A stretch of 11,122 bases of DNA from Clostridia bacterium (GTDB lineage: Bacteria; Bacillota; Clostridia; Christensenellales; Borkfalkiaceae), in contig JAIDFD010000116.1 of NCBI GenBank assembly GCA_029054485.1, positions 1-11,122 on the forward strand, written 5' to 3'. The notes below the pieces were generated by a model. The model did not search any database and had not been told where the DNA came from. It was given only the letters and a program-made list of their open reading frames with translations. Within the stretch, counting starts at the first letter, position 1; every line of letters begins with the position of its first letter. The position numbers and the translations under genes were made by a program. Below, one piece after another: positions 1-7,733 of this stretch.

Positions 1-29
1 AACTTTGTGCATATTGCACAAAGTTTTTT
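1..29. terminator. Hairpin terminator at the end of the left block, probably bidirectional
   Basis: A perfect 10-bp inverted repeat (AACTTTGTGC at 1-10 and GCACAAAGTT at 16-25) encloses a 5-nt loop. On the plus strand it is followed by a run of six T (24-29). On the minus strand the stop codon of the zinc-ribbon gene (28-30) lies directly before the stem, which is flanked by A residues, and the expected U-tract would start at the first two bases and continue outside the window. The A-stem-T arrangement is typical of an intrinsic terminator serving convergent genes. The minus-strand U-tract itself cannot be seen, so termination of this operon is inferred from the hairpin and its position. Confidence 0.8.
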
Positions 30-729
30 ATTCTTTATATAAAAATCTGTGGCAGTTGTCACATTCTGTTACACCGCCGCGGGAAACCTTTTCCTTTCCT
101 AAAATAGAAAGCTCTATGCCGCATTTGGGGCAACGGTCATTTTTCACTGCGCAGATTATAGGAAAAATCCGCTCGCTTCGCTTCATTTGGTATTTTTTAA
201 GAATTTCGGGGTCAAGTTTTTCGGCGAGCTTGTCAAGCTCCTTTTTAACCGCGTTCATTTCCTTTAACTTTGTTTCTTTGTATTCCTTGTAAACCGCTGA
301 CGACTCCTGATACTGCTTTTGCATTGCAATGGTCTTTTTCTTCATTGCTTTGTATTCGTCATCGGCATCCTTGATCGTCTTTGACAAGGCGTTTACTTCG
401 GCTTTGATTGCTTTCAGTTTTTCGGCAATCTGGGTTGCGTTCTTTTTATAGAAAGATATATCCGCGCCCTCTTCCACCAACTCGTCAAGATTTTCAAAGT
501 CTTTTAAAGTTTCTTCGATTTCGGCGTACTTTTTGTTGAGCAAATCCAAAGCGGCGTGAAGTTCGCGCGCCTTTGCATCGAGGTTATCAAGTTTTTCGGG
601 CGCTTTGGTCAAAAAACTTTTCGCCTGCGAAAAGTTTTTCCACTCCTCCGAAGCTTGCGCATCCTGCTCTATTTTAAGAAGTTTTGAGTCCTCTTCCTGA
701 TACAATAAAAGCTGTTTTACCTGTTCCAT
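28..729 (-). CDS. Coiled-coil protein with C-terminal C4-type zinc ribbon (DUF164-like)
   Basis: A 233-residue cytoplasmic protein with no signal peptide or membrane segment. Residues about 10-175 are rich in Lys, Glu, Ala and Leu with heptad-like spacing, predicting a long helical coiled-coil hairpin. The last 35 residues form a zinc ribbon with two CxxC pairs, C200/C203 and C223/C226, ending in the typical 'CxRFLY' tail. This layout matches the C4 zinc-ribbon family found beside nif3 in many bacteria. Its biochemical role is not established; nucleic-acid or protein binding is a guess from the fold. It is the last gene of the left block, 18 nt after nif3, with a good ribosome site (AAAAGGAG at 744-737, 7-nt spacer) that fixes the start. 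The terminator hairpin follows its stop codon at once. Confidence 0.88.
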   Translation of the reverse strand: MEQVKQLLLYQEEDSKLLKIEQDAQASEEWKNFSQAKSFLTKAPEKLDNLDAKARELHAALDLLNKKYAEIEETLKDFENLDELVEEGADISFYKKNATQIAEKLKAIKAEVNALSKTIKDADDEYKAMKKKTIAMQKQYQESSAVYKEYKETKLKEMNAVKKELDKLAEKLDPEILKKYQMKRSERIFPIICAVKNDRCPKCGIELSILGKEKVSRGGVTECDNCHRFLYKE

Positions 730-747
730 AATTTTTCTCCTTTTATA

Positions 748-1530
748 TTACATAAGCTCCGCATCGTAAAAATACAACGTCGGGACGGATAATTCTTTTG
801 ATATGCGCGAATAGATTTTTTCAAAGCCGTAGCTTTCCGCGCTATAGTGCGTAAGATGAATTACATTTATTCCCCTGCCTAAAAGGGCGGCAATTTCGTG
901 GTGCTTCATATCCGATGAAACGAATACGTCCGCGCCTTTTTCAGCGGCGAAAGCGATTGCTTTATCATCGCAACCGGCTCCGCAGAATGAAGCGGCTTTT
1001 TTAACTGACTTGTCCGCGCCGTAGGACAGTACTCTGTCTGAATTGAAAGTCTTTTTTACTCTTTCAACGAAAGCGGTGAATTTTTCTTCCTTTACGGCGT
1101 AGACCCTGCCGTAGCCGCCGCCTTCAATCGGAGCGAGAATTTCGGGCTTGTTTCCGCCCAGTCCTTGCATAAGGTGGTAATCTATCCCCTCGGGCGCGGC
1201 ATCAAAATTGAGGTGCATTGAAATCACCGAAATTCCGCACTTAATACACTCGGCAAGCGCGATTGCCTGCGGGTCGCGCGTTAAATCCAGTCGGGAAATC
1301 CCACCGTAGATTGCGGGGTGATGGGTGACGATTAAATTATAACCGTACTCTTTGGCTTTGTTTACTGTATTTATTGACAAATCCAGCGAAAACAGCGCGC
1401 CGTTTACTTCGCCGCCGCAGTTTATTATTATGCCGCTGTTGTCGTACATACCGTACTTTTTGCAGAACGCGTCCGAAAGCGAAACTGGCGCAATTTTTTC
1501 AAGGACGGTCATTACTTCATTTAATTTCAC
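748..1530 (-). CDS. Nif3-like (DUF34) dinuclear metal-binding protein
   Basis: A 260-residue member of the Nif3/YbgI/YqfO family, often mislabelled GTP cyclohydrolase I type 2. Family metal ligands are visible: the THHP motif with H70/H71, the H106-x-N-x-D110 segment, the DMKHHE segment (207-212) and the late H228-xxx-E232 pair. 'YDNSG' near residues 29-33 is the usual N-terminal signature. The length matches the compact form (E. coli YbgI is about 247 residues) and lacks the PII-like insert that lengthens Bacillus YqfO to about 370. The true substrate of the family is unknown; hydrolase or metal-chaperone roles have been proposed. The start is GTG at 1530, inside the last codons of trmK (14-nt overlap), chosen because AAGGAG stands 9 nt upstream. 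The in-frame ATG seven codons later has no comparable site. Confidence 0.93.
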   Translation of the reverse strand: MKLNEVMTVLEKIAPVSLSDAFCKKYGMYDNSGIIINCGGEVNGALFSLDLSINTVNKAKEYGYNLIVTHHPAIYGGISRLDLTRDPQAIALAECIKCGISVISMHLNFDAAPEGIDYHLMQGLGGNKPEILAPIEGGGYGRVYAVKEEKFTAFVERVKKTFNSDRVLSYGADKSVKKAASFCGAGCDDKAIAFAAEKGADVFVSSDMKHHEIAALLGRGINVIHLTHYSAESYGFEKIYSRISKELSVPTLYFYDAELM

Positions 1531-2164
1531 CTTTCAGCACTCCTTCTAAAAAGTCTAATGATTTTTGAATATTTTGGCGTGAAGTCTGCGCCATTTCACG
1601 CGATAAGTAGCTTTTTTTCTTTTCGATTTCCGCGTTTAAAAAATCGTAAAACACGGGATTTTTAAGGCTGTCCGCGCCGTATTCGAGCTGAGCCTTTGAA
1701 TATTTCGGCGTTTTGCCGCCGCGCGAGCCTTTTATGATAAAGTAGTAATTTTTGCCGTCTGAAAATATGTCGTCAAGGGTTATTGAACAGCCGTTGTCTA
1801 TCAAAAATTCGCGCAAGTCCTTTGAGTTTTTCATAGGCTGAAAAATAAAGCTTTGCGGGATTTCGCTACTGCGCAATATTTTGATAATTTCTTCGCCGCC
1901 GATTCCCGCGATAAGTACGCTGTCCGCGCCCTTTACTTTTTCCAAGCCGTTGCAACAGACCGCACTGCACGCGCCATTTTCAATATAGCCTGCAAGCAAA
2001 GCCTGCGCTTTTGAAAGGCTTTTTTCGCTTATGTCCGAAACGATTGCCCTTTCGCAAAGACCGTTATTGAGCATAAATTTAGTGCAATAGCCGTGGTCGC
2101 AGGCAACGTCCGCAAAGACGGTACACTTTTCAAGATACGAGCAAAGTTTTTCAATCCTGTCCAT
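1517..2164 (-). CDS. trmK: tRNA (adenine(22)-N1)-methyltransferase TrmK
   Basis: A 215-residue class I SAM-dependent methyltransferase of the TrmK (YqfN) family, which puts a methyl group on N1 of A22 in the D-arm of tRNA. The SAM-binding motif ADVACDHGY (18-26) with the family's D-x-x-C-D-H-G pattern is clear. The acidic end of strand 2 is 'VSDIS' (42-46), and the GIGGE loop (87-91) and QPMKN motif (109-113) are also characteristic. The helical C-terminal arm (about 170-215) is Lys/Glu rich, as in the family. Length is slightly under the roughly 235 residues of the Bacillus enzyme. The ATG abuts the rpoD stop codon (TAAATG) with no evident Shine-Dalgarno, so translation probably depends on coupling to rpoD. 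The position after sigA and before nif3 is the usual Firmicutes order. Confidence 0.94.
   Translation of the reverse strand: MDRIEKLCSYLEKCTVFADVACDHGYCTKFMLNNGLCERAIVSDISEKSLSKAQALLAGYIENGACSAVCCNGLEKVKGADSVLIAGIGGEEIIKILRSSEIPQSFIFQPMKNSKDLREFLIDNGCSITLDDIFSDGKNYYFIIKGSRGGKTPKYSKAQLEYGADSLKNPVFYDFLNAEIEKKKSYLSREMAQTSRQNIQKSLDFLEGVLKGEIK
1540..1545 (-). promoter_or_regulatory. Ribosome binding site that selects the GTG start of nif3
   Basis: The minus strand reads AAGGAG at 1545-1540, followed by 9 nt and then GTG at 1530-1528. The site lies within the end of trmK, so ribosomes finishing trmK cover it, which suggests translational coupling. It supports the GTG start and the 14-nt overlap. 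Confidence 0.7.
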
Positions 2165-3223
2165 TTAGGTATCAAGGAAATCTTTTAAGTGCTTGGAACG
2201 CGAGGGGTGACGGAGCTTCCTCAATGCCTTTGCTTCGATTTGGCGGATACGCTCACGGGTTACATTGAACTCTTTGCCCACCTCTTCAAGCGTTCTGGGT
2301 CTGCCGTCGTCTACGCCGTACCTCAAACGCAAAACCTTTTCTTCGCGCGGGGTAAGGCTGTTTAAAACTGAAAGCAGAGTTTCTTTAAGCATAGTTGTCG
2401 AAACGCTGTCTGACGGAGTTTCGGTTGACTCGTCCTCGATAAAGTCGCCGAGGTGGCTGTCGTCCTCTTCGCCGATAGGAGTTTCCAAAGACACGGGGTC
2501 CTGAGCGATTTTCTGAATTTCGCGCACGCGCTCCTCGGTTATGTGCATTTCTTCCGCGACCTCCGCGGGAGTCGGCTCTCTGCCGAATTTCTGCAATAAA
2601 AGACGCGAAACGCGGGTAAGTTTGTTTATGGTTTCAACCATATGGACGGGTATTCTTATCGTCCTTGCCTGATCTGCTATGGCACGGGTGATAGCCTGCC
2701 TTATCCACCACGTTGCGTAGGTTGAAAATTTAAAGCCTTTCTGATAGTCGAATTTTTCAACCGCTTTCATAAGACCGAGGTTGCCTTCCTGAATTAAATC
2801 GAGGAACAGCATACCGCGTCCGACGTATCTTTTTGCAATGGACACAACGAGCCTTAAATTGGCCTCGGAAAGTTTTTTCTTTGCTTCCGCATCCCCTTCC
2901 TGCATTCTGCGGGCGAGGTCAATTTCATCGTCTGCAGAAAGAAGTGGCACTCTTCCTATATCCTTGAGATACATTTTTACAGGGTCGTCAAGACCTATGT
3001 CCGAAAGCGCCTGCTCGTAAAGCTCTCTGTCGCGCTCGGCTTCATCGATTATCTGAATACCCGCTTCTGCAATGGACTTGTAAACGAAATCCATCTGGTT
3101 GGGAGTGGTTTCGTACTTTTCCATTATGTCGCAGAGGCTGTTGGTCGTTATACTGCCCTTTAAGCCGTAAGTATCAATAATCTGCTTTAATATTTCGTTA
3201 AGTTTTTGTTCGGATAAACTCAT
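2165..3223 (-). CDS. rpoD: RNA polymerase primary sigma factor RpoD/SigA
   Basis: A 352-residue housekeeping sigma factor that gives RNA polymerase recognition of -10 and -35 promoter elements. A short region 1.1-like segment fills about 1-70. Region 1.2 is at 80-110 (starting [11 protein letters not shown]). Region 2 is at about 120-187, including [18 protein letters not shown] and the [12 protein letters not shown] segment that contacts and melts the -10. Region 3 follows from RTIRIPVHM (187-195). Region 4 is at about 283-350, with the helix-turn-helix [20 protein letters not shown] contacting the -35. Length is typical of SigA in Firmicutes (about 370) and lacks the large acidic insert of proteobacterial RpoD. 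The start codon overlaps the dnaG stop by one base (TAATG), with GGAG 7 nt upstream. Transcription together with dnaG is the conserved macromolecular-synthesis arrangement. Confidence 0.98.
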   Translation of the reverse strand: MSLSEQKLNEILKQIIDTYGLKGSITTNSLCDIMEKYETTPNQMDFVYKSIAEAGIQIIDEAERDRELYEQALSDIGLDDPVKMYLKDIGRVPLLSADDEIDLARRMQEGDAEAKKKLSEANLRLVVSIAKRYVGRGMLFLDLIQEGNLGLMKAVEKFDYQKGFKFSTYATWWIRQAITRAIADQARTIRIPVHMVETINKLTRVSRLLLQKFGREPTPAEVAEEMHITEERVREIQKIAQDPVSLETPIGEEDDSHLGDFIEDESTETPSDSVSTTMLKETLLSVLNSLTPREEKVLRLRYGVDDGRPRTLEEVGKEFNVTRERIRQIEAKALRKLRHPSRSKHLKDFLDT

Positions 3224-5013
3224 TACTTTTCTCCGCTTTTTAATTTTTCCTTTTGTTTTATAAGTTCCTGCAAACGCAGGGCGTTTTCCTTTCTTTTATT
3301 GACATCGCTCTCACTTTCGCACAGCGTTTTCAGCGCGGCTATCTGTCCGTCCAAAAAATTGAGCCTGAGTTTTAAAATGCAGTCATCGAAGTACCTTTCG
3401 GAAGTTTCGTTTGAGAGCGTGTTTCCATCGTTTAAATCGAGTATCTTGCAAAGCTCGTTGTACTCCGGCGTCTTTTCTTCGAAAAACTCAAAAAGTTCTG
3501 AAGTCTGCACCTTTTCGTCCAGAAGTTTTTTAGAGCCGAGGTATTTAGCGATTATCGTATGGACATCGTTGTCGAACGGAATTTCGGTAATATCCTTATC
3601 CTGCGCATACTTCGCGCCGAAAAGATAAGCCGCTATTACAAAGCGCGAGGCTTTGACGGTTACGGACGACAGGTCTTTGCGCACCGTTTCCTTAACGGGT
3701 TCGGGCTTTGTCTGTTCGGGCAGTGCGCTCAAATCTCTTTTCAAAGATTCGTATGTTATTCCGGTGCTGTCTCTGAGCTGTTTTAAAAGTTCTTCCTGTT
3801 CCGCCGCGCTGTCCGCGGTTTTTATTACTTTTATAGCTTCAGAAACATACCTGCGCTTATCCTCAGTTTTGGTTACGTCCAAGCCGCGTCCGACCGATTT
3901 AAGCTTGTAGTCTATAAGCGGCATAGCGGAATCAAGGCATTTCTGATATCCCTCTGCCCCGCGCTGTTTGATAACGTCGTCTGGGTCTAATCCTTCAGGC
4001 AGCGGAACGACTTTTACATTCAGCCCCTCGCTCTTTAAAATTTCAAGTCCGCGCATATTGGCTTTCTGCCCCGCGCCGTCTCCGTCGTAGCTTATCAGCA
4101 CGGTGTCGGCGTAACGCTTGACAAGTCTTGCCTGCTCCTGTGTGAGCGAAGTTCCCATACTTGCGACCACGTTTTTAAAGCCCGCCTGATAAAGAGATAT
4201 GGTGTCCATATACCCTTCCACCATAATCACTTCTTTTATAGTTTGGGTCTTTCTAAGCCTTTTTAAAAGGTTTATGTTGTAAAGAGTTTTGCTCTTGTTG
4301 AATATAAGCGTTTCTTTCGTGTTTTTATATTTGGCGAATTCTGTCTTTTTCAGCACCCTGCCGCCGAAAGCGACTACCTCGTCCATGGCGTTGATTACAG
4401 GATAAATCAGCCTGCCGCCCTGCGCATCTACCAATCTTCCGTCCACTTCGTTCACCGCGCCGCTGTCGATAATATCCTGCTTGGAATATCCTTTGGAAAG
4501 AAGAAACTTCGGTAAATCGGTATAATTTAAACTTGCGCCCAGTCCGAACGTTCTTACTATATTCGAGGGAATTTTCCGTTTTAATATATACTCTATATGC
4601 GCTTCGGCTTTACCCGAATTGAGGTTGTCCAAATAGAAATGCGCGCAGTCGTTCATAATCTTTAAAATGGTATCGCGCTTTCTTTTAAGCTCTACGGTCT
4701 TTTGATTGTCAAAACCCGTTTGAGGTAATTGAAGTCCCGCTTTGTCGGCAAGAAGCTTCACCGCGTCCATAAAGTCGATATTTTCAAGCTCGCGCACGAA
4801 CTTGATAACATCGCCCGATTCACCGCATCCGAAGCAGTGATAATACTGGTCCGCTTCGTTTATTATGAATGACGGAGTTTTTTCATGGTGAAAGGGGCAG
4901 CACGCCCAATATGCGTTACCGCGCCGCTCCAGATTGAGATAGCCGCCTGCGACCTCTATTATATTAACTTTTTCTTTAAGAGTTATTAAAAACTCCTGTA
5001 AAGCAGTTGCCAT
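3223..5013 (-). CDS. dnaG: DNA primase DnaG
   Basis: A 596-residue primase that makes RNA primers for replication on a template bound at the fork. The N-terminal CHC2 zinc-binding domain has ligands C39, H42, C60 and C63 ([11 protein letters not shown], then [11 protein letters not shown]). The catalytic core (about 120-340) carries the Toprim motifs: EGYMD (266-270) with the acidic Glu, and [11 protein letters not shown] (308-318) with D310 and D312. The lower-conservation C-terminal part (about 440-596) would be the DnaB-interacting helical domain. Length agrees with Bacillus DnaG (about 600). The start leaves the usual short lead of roughly 35 residues before the zinc site. It begins 3 nt after the dgt stop with only a weak ribosome site, so coupling to dgt is likely. 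An extra cysteine (C38) beside C39 is a small oddity that should not affect metal binding. Confidence 0.97.
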   Translation of the reverse strand: MATALQEFLITLKEKVNIIEVAGGYLNLERRGNAYWACCPFHHEKTPSFIINEADQYYHCFGCGESGDVIKFVRELENIDFMDAVKLLADKAGLQLPQTGFDNQKTVELKRKRDTILKIMNDCAHFYLDNLNSGKAEAHIEYILKRKIPSNIVRTFGLGASLNYTDLPKFLLSKGYSKQDIIDSGAVNEVDGRLVDAQGGRLIYPVINAMDEVVAFGGRVLKKTEFAKYKNTKETLIFNKSKTLYNINLLKRLRKTQTIKEVIMVEGYMDTISLYQAGFKNVVASMGTSLTQEQARLVKRYADTVLISYDGDGAGQKANMRGLEILKSEGLNVKVVPLPEGLDPDDVIKQRGAEGYQKCLDSAMPLIDYKLKSVGRGLDVTKTEDKRRYVSEAIKVIKTADSAAEQEELLKQLRDSTGITYESLKRDLSALPEQTKPEPVKETVRKDLSSVTVKASRFVIAAYLFGAKYAQDKDITEIPFDNDVHTIIAKYLGSKKLLDEKVQTSELFEFFEEKTPEYNELCKILDLNDGNTLSNETSERYFDDCILKLRLNFLDGQIAALKTLCESESDVNKRKENALRLQELIKQKEKLKSGEK

Positions 5014-5016
5014 TTT

Positions 5017-6042
5017 TTACTTGATTTCGTTTATAAAAGCCCAGCCCTTGGGAACGAAAATATTATTGAACATATAAAGAGCGTATCTGTCAGTCATTGA
5101 CGAAAGATAGTCGCACACTACCTGTTCCTTTGCATACTTGTCCAAAAGAGCAATATATGTTTTGGGCAAAGCCGAAACGTTTTCTACAAAGTACGAATAC
5201 ATTGCGGATAACATTCTTTCAGCCTTTTCTTCCTCTCCCCGCGCTGAGTCTGTAAAATAAACCCTTTCAAACATAAAACCGCGTAGTTTTTCACTTGCGA
5301 GTTCTACCTCGGGGTCCATTTCAACTATGTTTTTGCCTTTGGAACGGTTGTATATCGATGTTATCGCTGTATTAATCCTGTCGCGCGAGCCAATGCCCAA
5401 AACACTTGAAATTTCCTTGGGAATATCCTTGTATTTCAAAATGCCCGCACGGACTGCATCGTCAAGGTCATGGTTTATATAAGCTATCCTGTCTGCTAGC
5501 GAAACGCACTTACCCTCGAGCGTTGCGGGATTGCCGCCCGCCTTGTGGTTCAATATTCCATCGCGCACTTCAAACGTAAGGTTAAGCCCCTTGCCGTCCT
5601 TTTCAAGCACTTCGACCACTCTCAACGACTGCACGTTGTGCTGAAAGCCGTTCGGCGCGAGCTTGTTTAATATTCTTTCGCCGCTGTGACCGAATGGCGT
5701 ATGCCCTAAATCGTGCCCCAGCGCGATAGCTTCCGCTAAGTCCTCGTTTAAAGACAGGGCGCGGGCGATACTCCTTGAAATCTGCGCAACGTCCAAAGTG
5801 TGCGTAAGGCGGGTAACGTAGTGGTCGCCCTCGGGCGAGAAAAATACCTGCGTTTTGTTTTTAAGCCGCCTGAACGATTTGCAGTAAATAAGCCTGTCCC
5901 TGTCGCGCTGGTATTCCGTGCGCATTGCGCAAGACGACTCCTTTCTGTCCCTGCCGCGCGTATCCTTGGAAAACGCCGCATAGGGCGAGAAAAAAGCCTG
6001 CTCCATTGCATAGGTCTTTTCTTTTAACGACTTAAACTCCAT
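5017..6042 (-). CDS. dgt: Deoxyguanosinetriphosphate triphosphohydrolase-like protein (dGTPase, HD superfamily)
   Basis: A 341-residue HD-domain enzyme that hydrolyses dGTP (or other dNTPs) to the nucleoside and triphosphate, so influencing dNTP pools. Metal ligands follow the H...HD...D pattern: H81 in RLTHTL, H110-D111 in ALGHDLGHTPFGH, and D184 in LADRIAY. The N-terminal signature SPYAAFSKDTRGR and the block RTEYQRDRDRLIYCKSFRRLK are diagnostic of the family. This is the roughly 340-residue form, shorter than E. coli Dgt (about 505), as is normal in Firmicutes. It is the first gene after the 61-nt gap. The ATG at 6042 has no clear Shine-Dalgarno, and an in-frame stop lies just upstream. 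Met13 is an alternative start, but family members usually carry some 14 residues before SPYA, which favours Met1. Actual nucleotide specificity cannot be read from sequence. Confidence 0.94.
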   Translation of the reverse strand: MEFKSLKEKTYAMEQAFFSPYAAFSKDTRGRDRKESSCAMRTEYQRDRDRLIYCKSFRRLKNKTQVFFSPEGDHYVTRLTHTLDVAQISRSIARALSLNEDLAEAIALGHDLGHTPFGHSGERILNKLAPNGFQHNVQSLRVVEVLEKDGKGLNLTFEVRDGILNHKAGGNPATLEGKCVSLADRIAYINHDLDDAVRAGILKYKDIPKEISSVLGIGSRDRINTAITSIYNRSKGKNIVEMDPEVELASEKLRGFMFERVYFTDSARGEEEKAERMLSAMYSYFVENVSALPKTYIALLDKYAKEQVVCDYLSSMTDRYALYMFNNIFVPKGWAFINEIK

Positions 6043-6103
6043 TACGTTTATATATTACGAAAAAAATTTGTAATTTCCTTTTTTTTAACAAAAATTTACT
6101 TTT
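6043..6103 (-). other. A/T-rich spacer between the shikimate block and the dgt-dnaG-rpoD block
   Basis: This 61-bp gap is the longest non-coding stretch in the window, with 9 G or C bases (about 15%). On the minus strand it has A and T runs around an AAGGAAAT word and a TATAAA-like hexamer close to the dgt start. It is a natural place for an internal promoter or a weak transcript end. However, no hexamer pair with good spacing is present: TTACAA and TATAAA are 15 nt apart and the latter is too close to the ATG. The only possible hairpin pairs are nearly all A-T. It is called as a spacer; regulatory function is unproven. Confidence 0.5.
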
Positions 6104-6829
6104 TTATTTTGCAAAACCGCCGCCGACCGATAAGATTTCGCCGGTAACGTAGTCCGCGTCCGCAAGGTATACGCACGCTTTAGCAACGTCTTCGGGATAG
6201 CCTATTCTGCCGAGAGGAATCTCATCGATAAGCTCTTCCATTTCTTCGCCGGTTAGGTGTGAGTTCATACAAGTGTCTATAACACCGGGGGATACGCAGT
6301 TCACGCGCACCTTTGAAGGAGCAAGCTCTTTTGCCAAAGCTTTGGTAAAAGCGATTACCGCGCCCTTTGAAGCGGAATACGCAGCCTCGCAACTTGCGCC
6401 TACTTCGCCCCAAATAGAGCCTATATTTATTATGCAACCGCCGCCGCATCCTATCATTTTATCGGCGACAAGACGGCAACAGTGATAAACGCCCTTTACG
6501 TTCACGCCGAAAACTCTGTCCCAGTCAGCGGAAGTCGTATCCTGAATAACCCGTATCAGTGACACGCCGGCATTATTGACAAGCACGTCCAATTTGTCGT
6601 AAATTCCGAAGAATTCCCTGAACATTGCTCTTACCTGCATTTCGTCCGAAACGTCCGCGCGGAGAAGTATCGGACAGTAGCCTAAAATATTAAATTCTTC
6701 CTGCGTGGAAAGCGCGCTCTCTTCATCGCTGTCGTAGTTTATAACAACCTCGTAGCCCTGTTGCATAAAGGCAAGGGCTACCGCCTTACCTATTCCCTTT
6801 GTTCCGCCGGTGATTAATGCTGTTTTCAT
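6104..6829 (-). CDS. SDR-family NAD(P)H-dependent reductase, FabG-like (possible EF-P 5-aminopentanone reductase, YmfI type)
   Basis: A 241-residue classical short-chain dehydrogenase/reductase. The Rossmann nucleotide loop TGGTKGIG spans 7-14, NNAG is at 85-88, and the catalytic tetrad is N110-S138-Y151-K155, numbered almost as in E. coli FabG (244 residues). The C-terminal 'VTGEILSVGGGF' is typical. Two readings are possible. One is a beta-ketoacyl-ACP reductase. The other is the YmfI-type reductase that converts 5-aminopentanone on elongation factor P. From memory of that family, the serine-region word WGEVGASCE and the 'SPGVIDTCMN' stretch favour YmfI, and no fatty-acid gene is nearby. 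The start overlaps the aroK stop in ATGA without its own Shine-Dalgarno, implying coupling. It closes the shikimate block, but a step in that pathway is not implied. Confidence 0.85.
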   Translation of the reverse strand: MKTALITGGTKGIGKAVALAFMQQGYEVVINYDSDEESALSTQEEFNILGYCPILLRADVSDEMQVRAMFREFFGIYDKLDVLVNNAGVSLIRVIQDTTSADWDRVFGVNVKGVYHCCRLVADKMIGCGGGCIINIGSIWGEVGASCEAAYSASKGAVIAFTKALAKELAPSKVRVNCVSPGVIDTCMNSHLTGEEMEELIDEIPLGRIGYPEDVAKACVYLADADYVTGEILSVGGGFAK

Positions 6830-7317
6830 TTAAGTGACCGTAATATCCTTTGTATAGTTTGTTCGGGCGACAACCCATCGGTATCTATAATTATATCAGC
6901 CGCGCCTTCATATATAGCGGCTCTTTCTTTATAAAGCCTTTTTATCTGCTCTTCAATATTACCCGCAAGCAAAGGGCGCGTTGTGTCGCCCTGCACGCGT
7001 TTAATAAGCGTTTCGGATCTGGCGCGAAGATATACGATTTTTCCGACGCCCTTTAAATACTTTACGTTTTCCTCTTTTAAAAGGCAACCGCCGCCGGTGG
7101 CGATTACTATACCGTCAAGCGCACAAAGCTTTTTAACCGTTTCGGTTTCAAGCCGTCTGAAATATTCCTCGCCGAAATCTTCGAAAATTTCGGAAATTTT
7201 GCCGTGTTCTTCTACTATAAGCGCATCTGTATCGAAAACCGTTTTACCGTGTTTTGCAAGCAAATCTGCAACGGTTGATTTGCCGCTCCCCGGCATACCC
7301 GCAAGTACTATATTCAT
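6826..7317 (-). CDS. aroK: Shikimate kinase
   Basis: A 163-residue P-loop kinase that phosphorylates shikimate to shikimate 3-phosphate with ATP. Walker A is GMPGSGKST at 7-15. D29 and D31 in FDTD bind magnesium and substrate, and the shikimate-binding arginine lies in EEYFRRLE (51-57, R54/R55). GGG at 75-77 is the glycine-rich Walker B region, and R114 in the lid segment TTRPLL caps ATP. Length is typical (about 165-175). It overlaps aroQ upstream (ATGA at 7314-7317) and the SDR gene downstream (ATGA at 6826-6829). Only a weak GGAAAG site precedes it, so reinitiation from aroQ is probable. All substrate-contact motifs are present, so it should be active. Confidence 0.96.
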   Translation of the reverse strand: MNIVLAGMPGSGKSTVADLLAKHGKTVFDTDALIVEEHGKISEIFEDFGEEYFRRLETETVKKLCALDGIVIATGGGCLLKEENVKYLKGVGKIVYLRARSETLIKRVQGDTTRPLLAGNIEEQIKRLYKERAAIYEGAADIIIDTDGLSPEQTIQRILRSLK

Positions 7318-7733
7318 AGTTTAAAGCTTTCCGCGGCTAAAATATAGCTGTTTTTGCCAAATCCGCAGATTACCCCTTTGCAAACGGGTGAAATTACGGA
7401 AGTCCGCCTGAACTCTTCCCTTGCGTGAACGTTTGAAATATGCACCTCTATAACGGGCACTGTAATAGATGAAATCGCATCGCGGATTGCTATACTGTAA
7501 TGTGTGAACGCGCCCGCGTTCAAAATCACGCCGTCAAAGCCGTCCTTTTGCGCCGATTGGATTTTAGTGCAGATTTCACCCTCGATATTGCTTTGAAAAA
7601 ACTCGCACTTATCGTTTTTGAAATGCGCTGCAATTTCATTATTTATCTCGTCAAGCGTCTGCGTGCCGTAAATACCCTTTTCCCTGACGCCGGTCATATT
7701 CAGATTGACGCCGTTTAAAAATAAAAATTTCAT
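7314..7733 (-). CDS. aroQ: 3-dehydroquinate dehydratase, type II
   Basis: A 139-residue type II dehydroquinase, which removes water from 3-dehydroquinate to give 3-dehydroshikimate; the family forms dodecamers. The opening block NGVNLNMTGVRE (8-18) and the catalytic Tyr22 in GIYG match the flexible active-site lid. LNAGAFTHYS (71-80) and EVHISN with H98 are the substrate-binding and catalytic motifs. The arginine-rich REEFRR stretch is at 105-110. Length is normal (about 140-150). Compared with the common NGPNLN, residue 9 is Val instead of Pro. The stop of aroE overlaps its start (ATGA at 7730-7733), and AGGAG lies 5 nt before the ATG, so it can also be translated on its own. Confidence 0.96.
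   Translation of the reverse strand: MKFLFLNGVNLNMTGVREKGIYGTQTLDEINNEIAAHFKNDKCEFFQSNIEGEICTKIQSAQKDGFDGVILNAGAFTHYSIAIRDAISSITVPVIEVHISNVHAREEFRRTSVISPVCKGVICGFGKNSYILAAESFKL

Noticed and set aside
3299..3910. Plus-strand open frames opposite dnaG
   Set aside because: They are serine- and leucine-rich low-complexity translations without ribosome sites, explained by the complement of Lys/Glu codons in the primase C-terminus.
5748..6011. An 87-codon minus-strand frame inside dgt
   Set aside because: Out of frame with dgt, Arg-rich and without motifs, whereas dgt carries all HD-domain signatures in its own frame.
6043..6103. Possible intrinsic terminator after the SDR gene
   Set aside because: The only pairing arms (TTTGT with ACAAA) give a very short, A-T dominated stem with a 16-nt loop; too weak to call.
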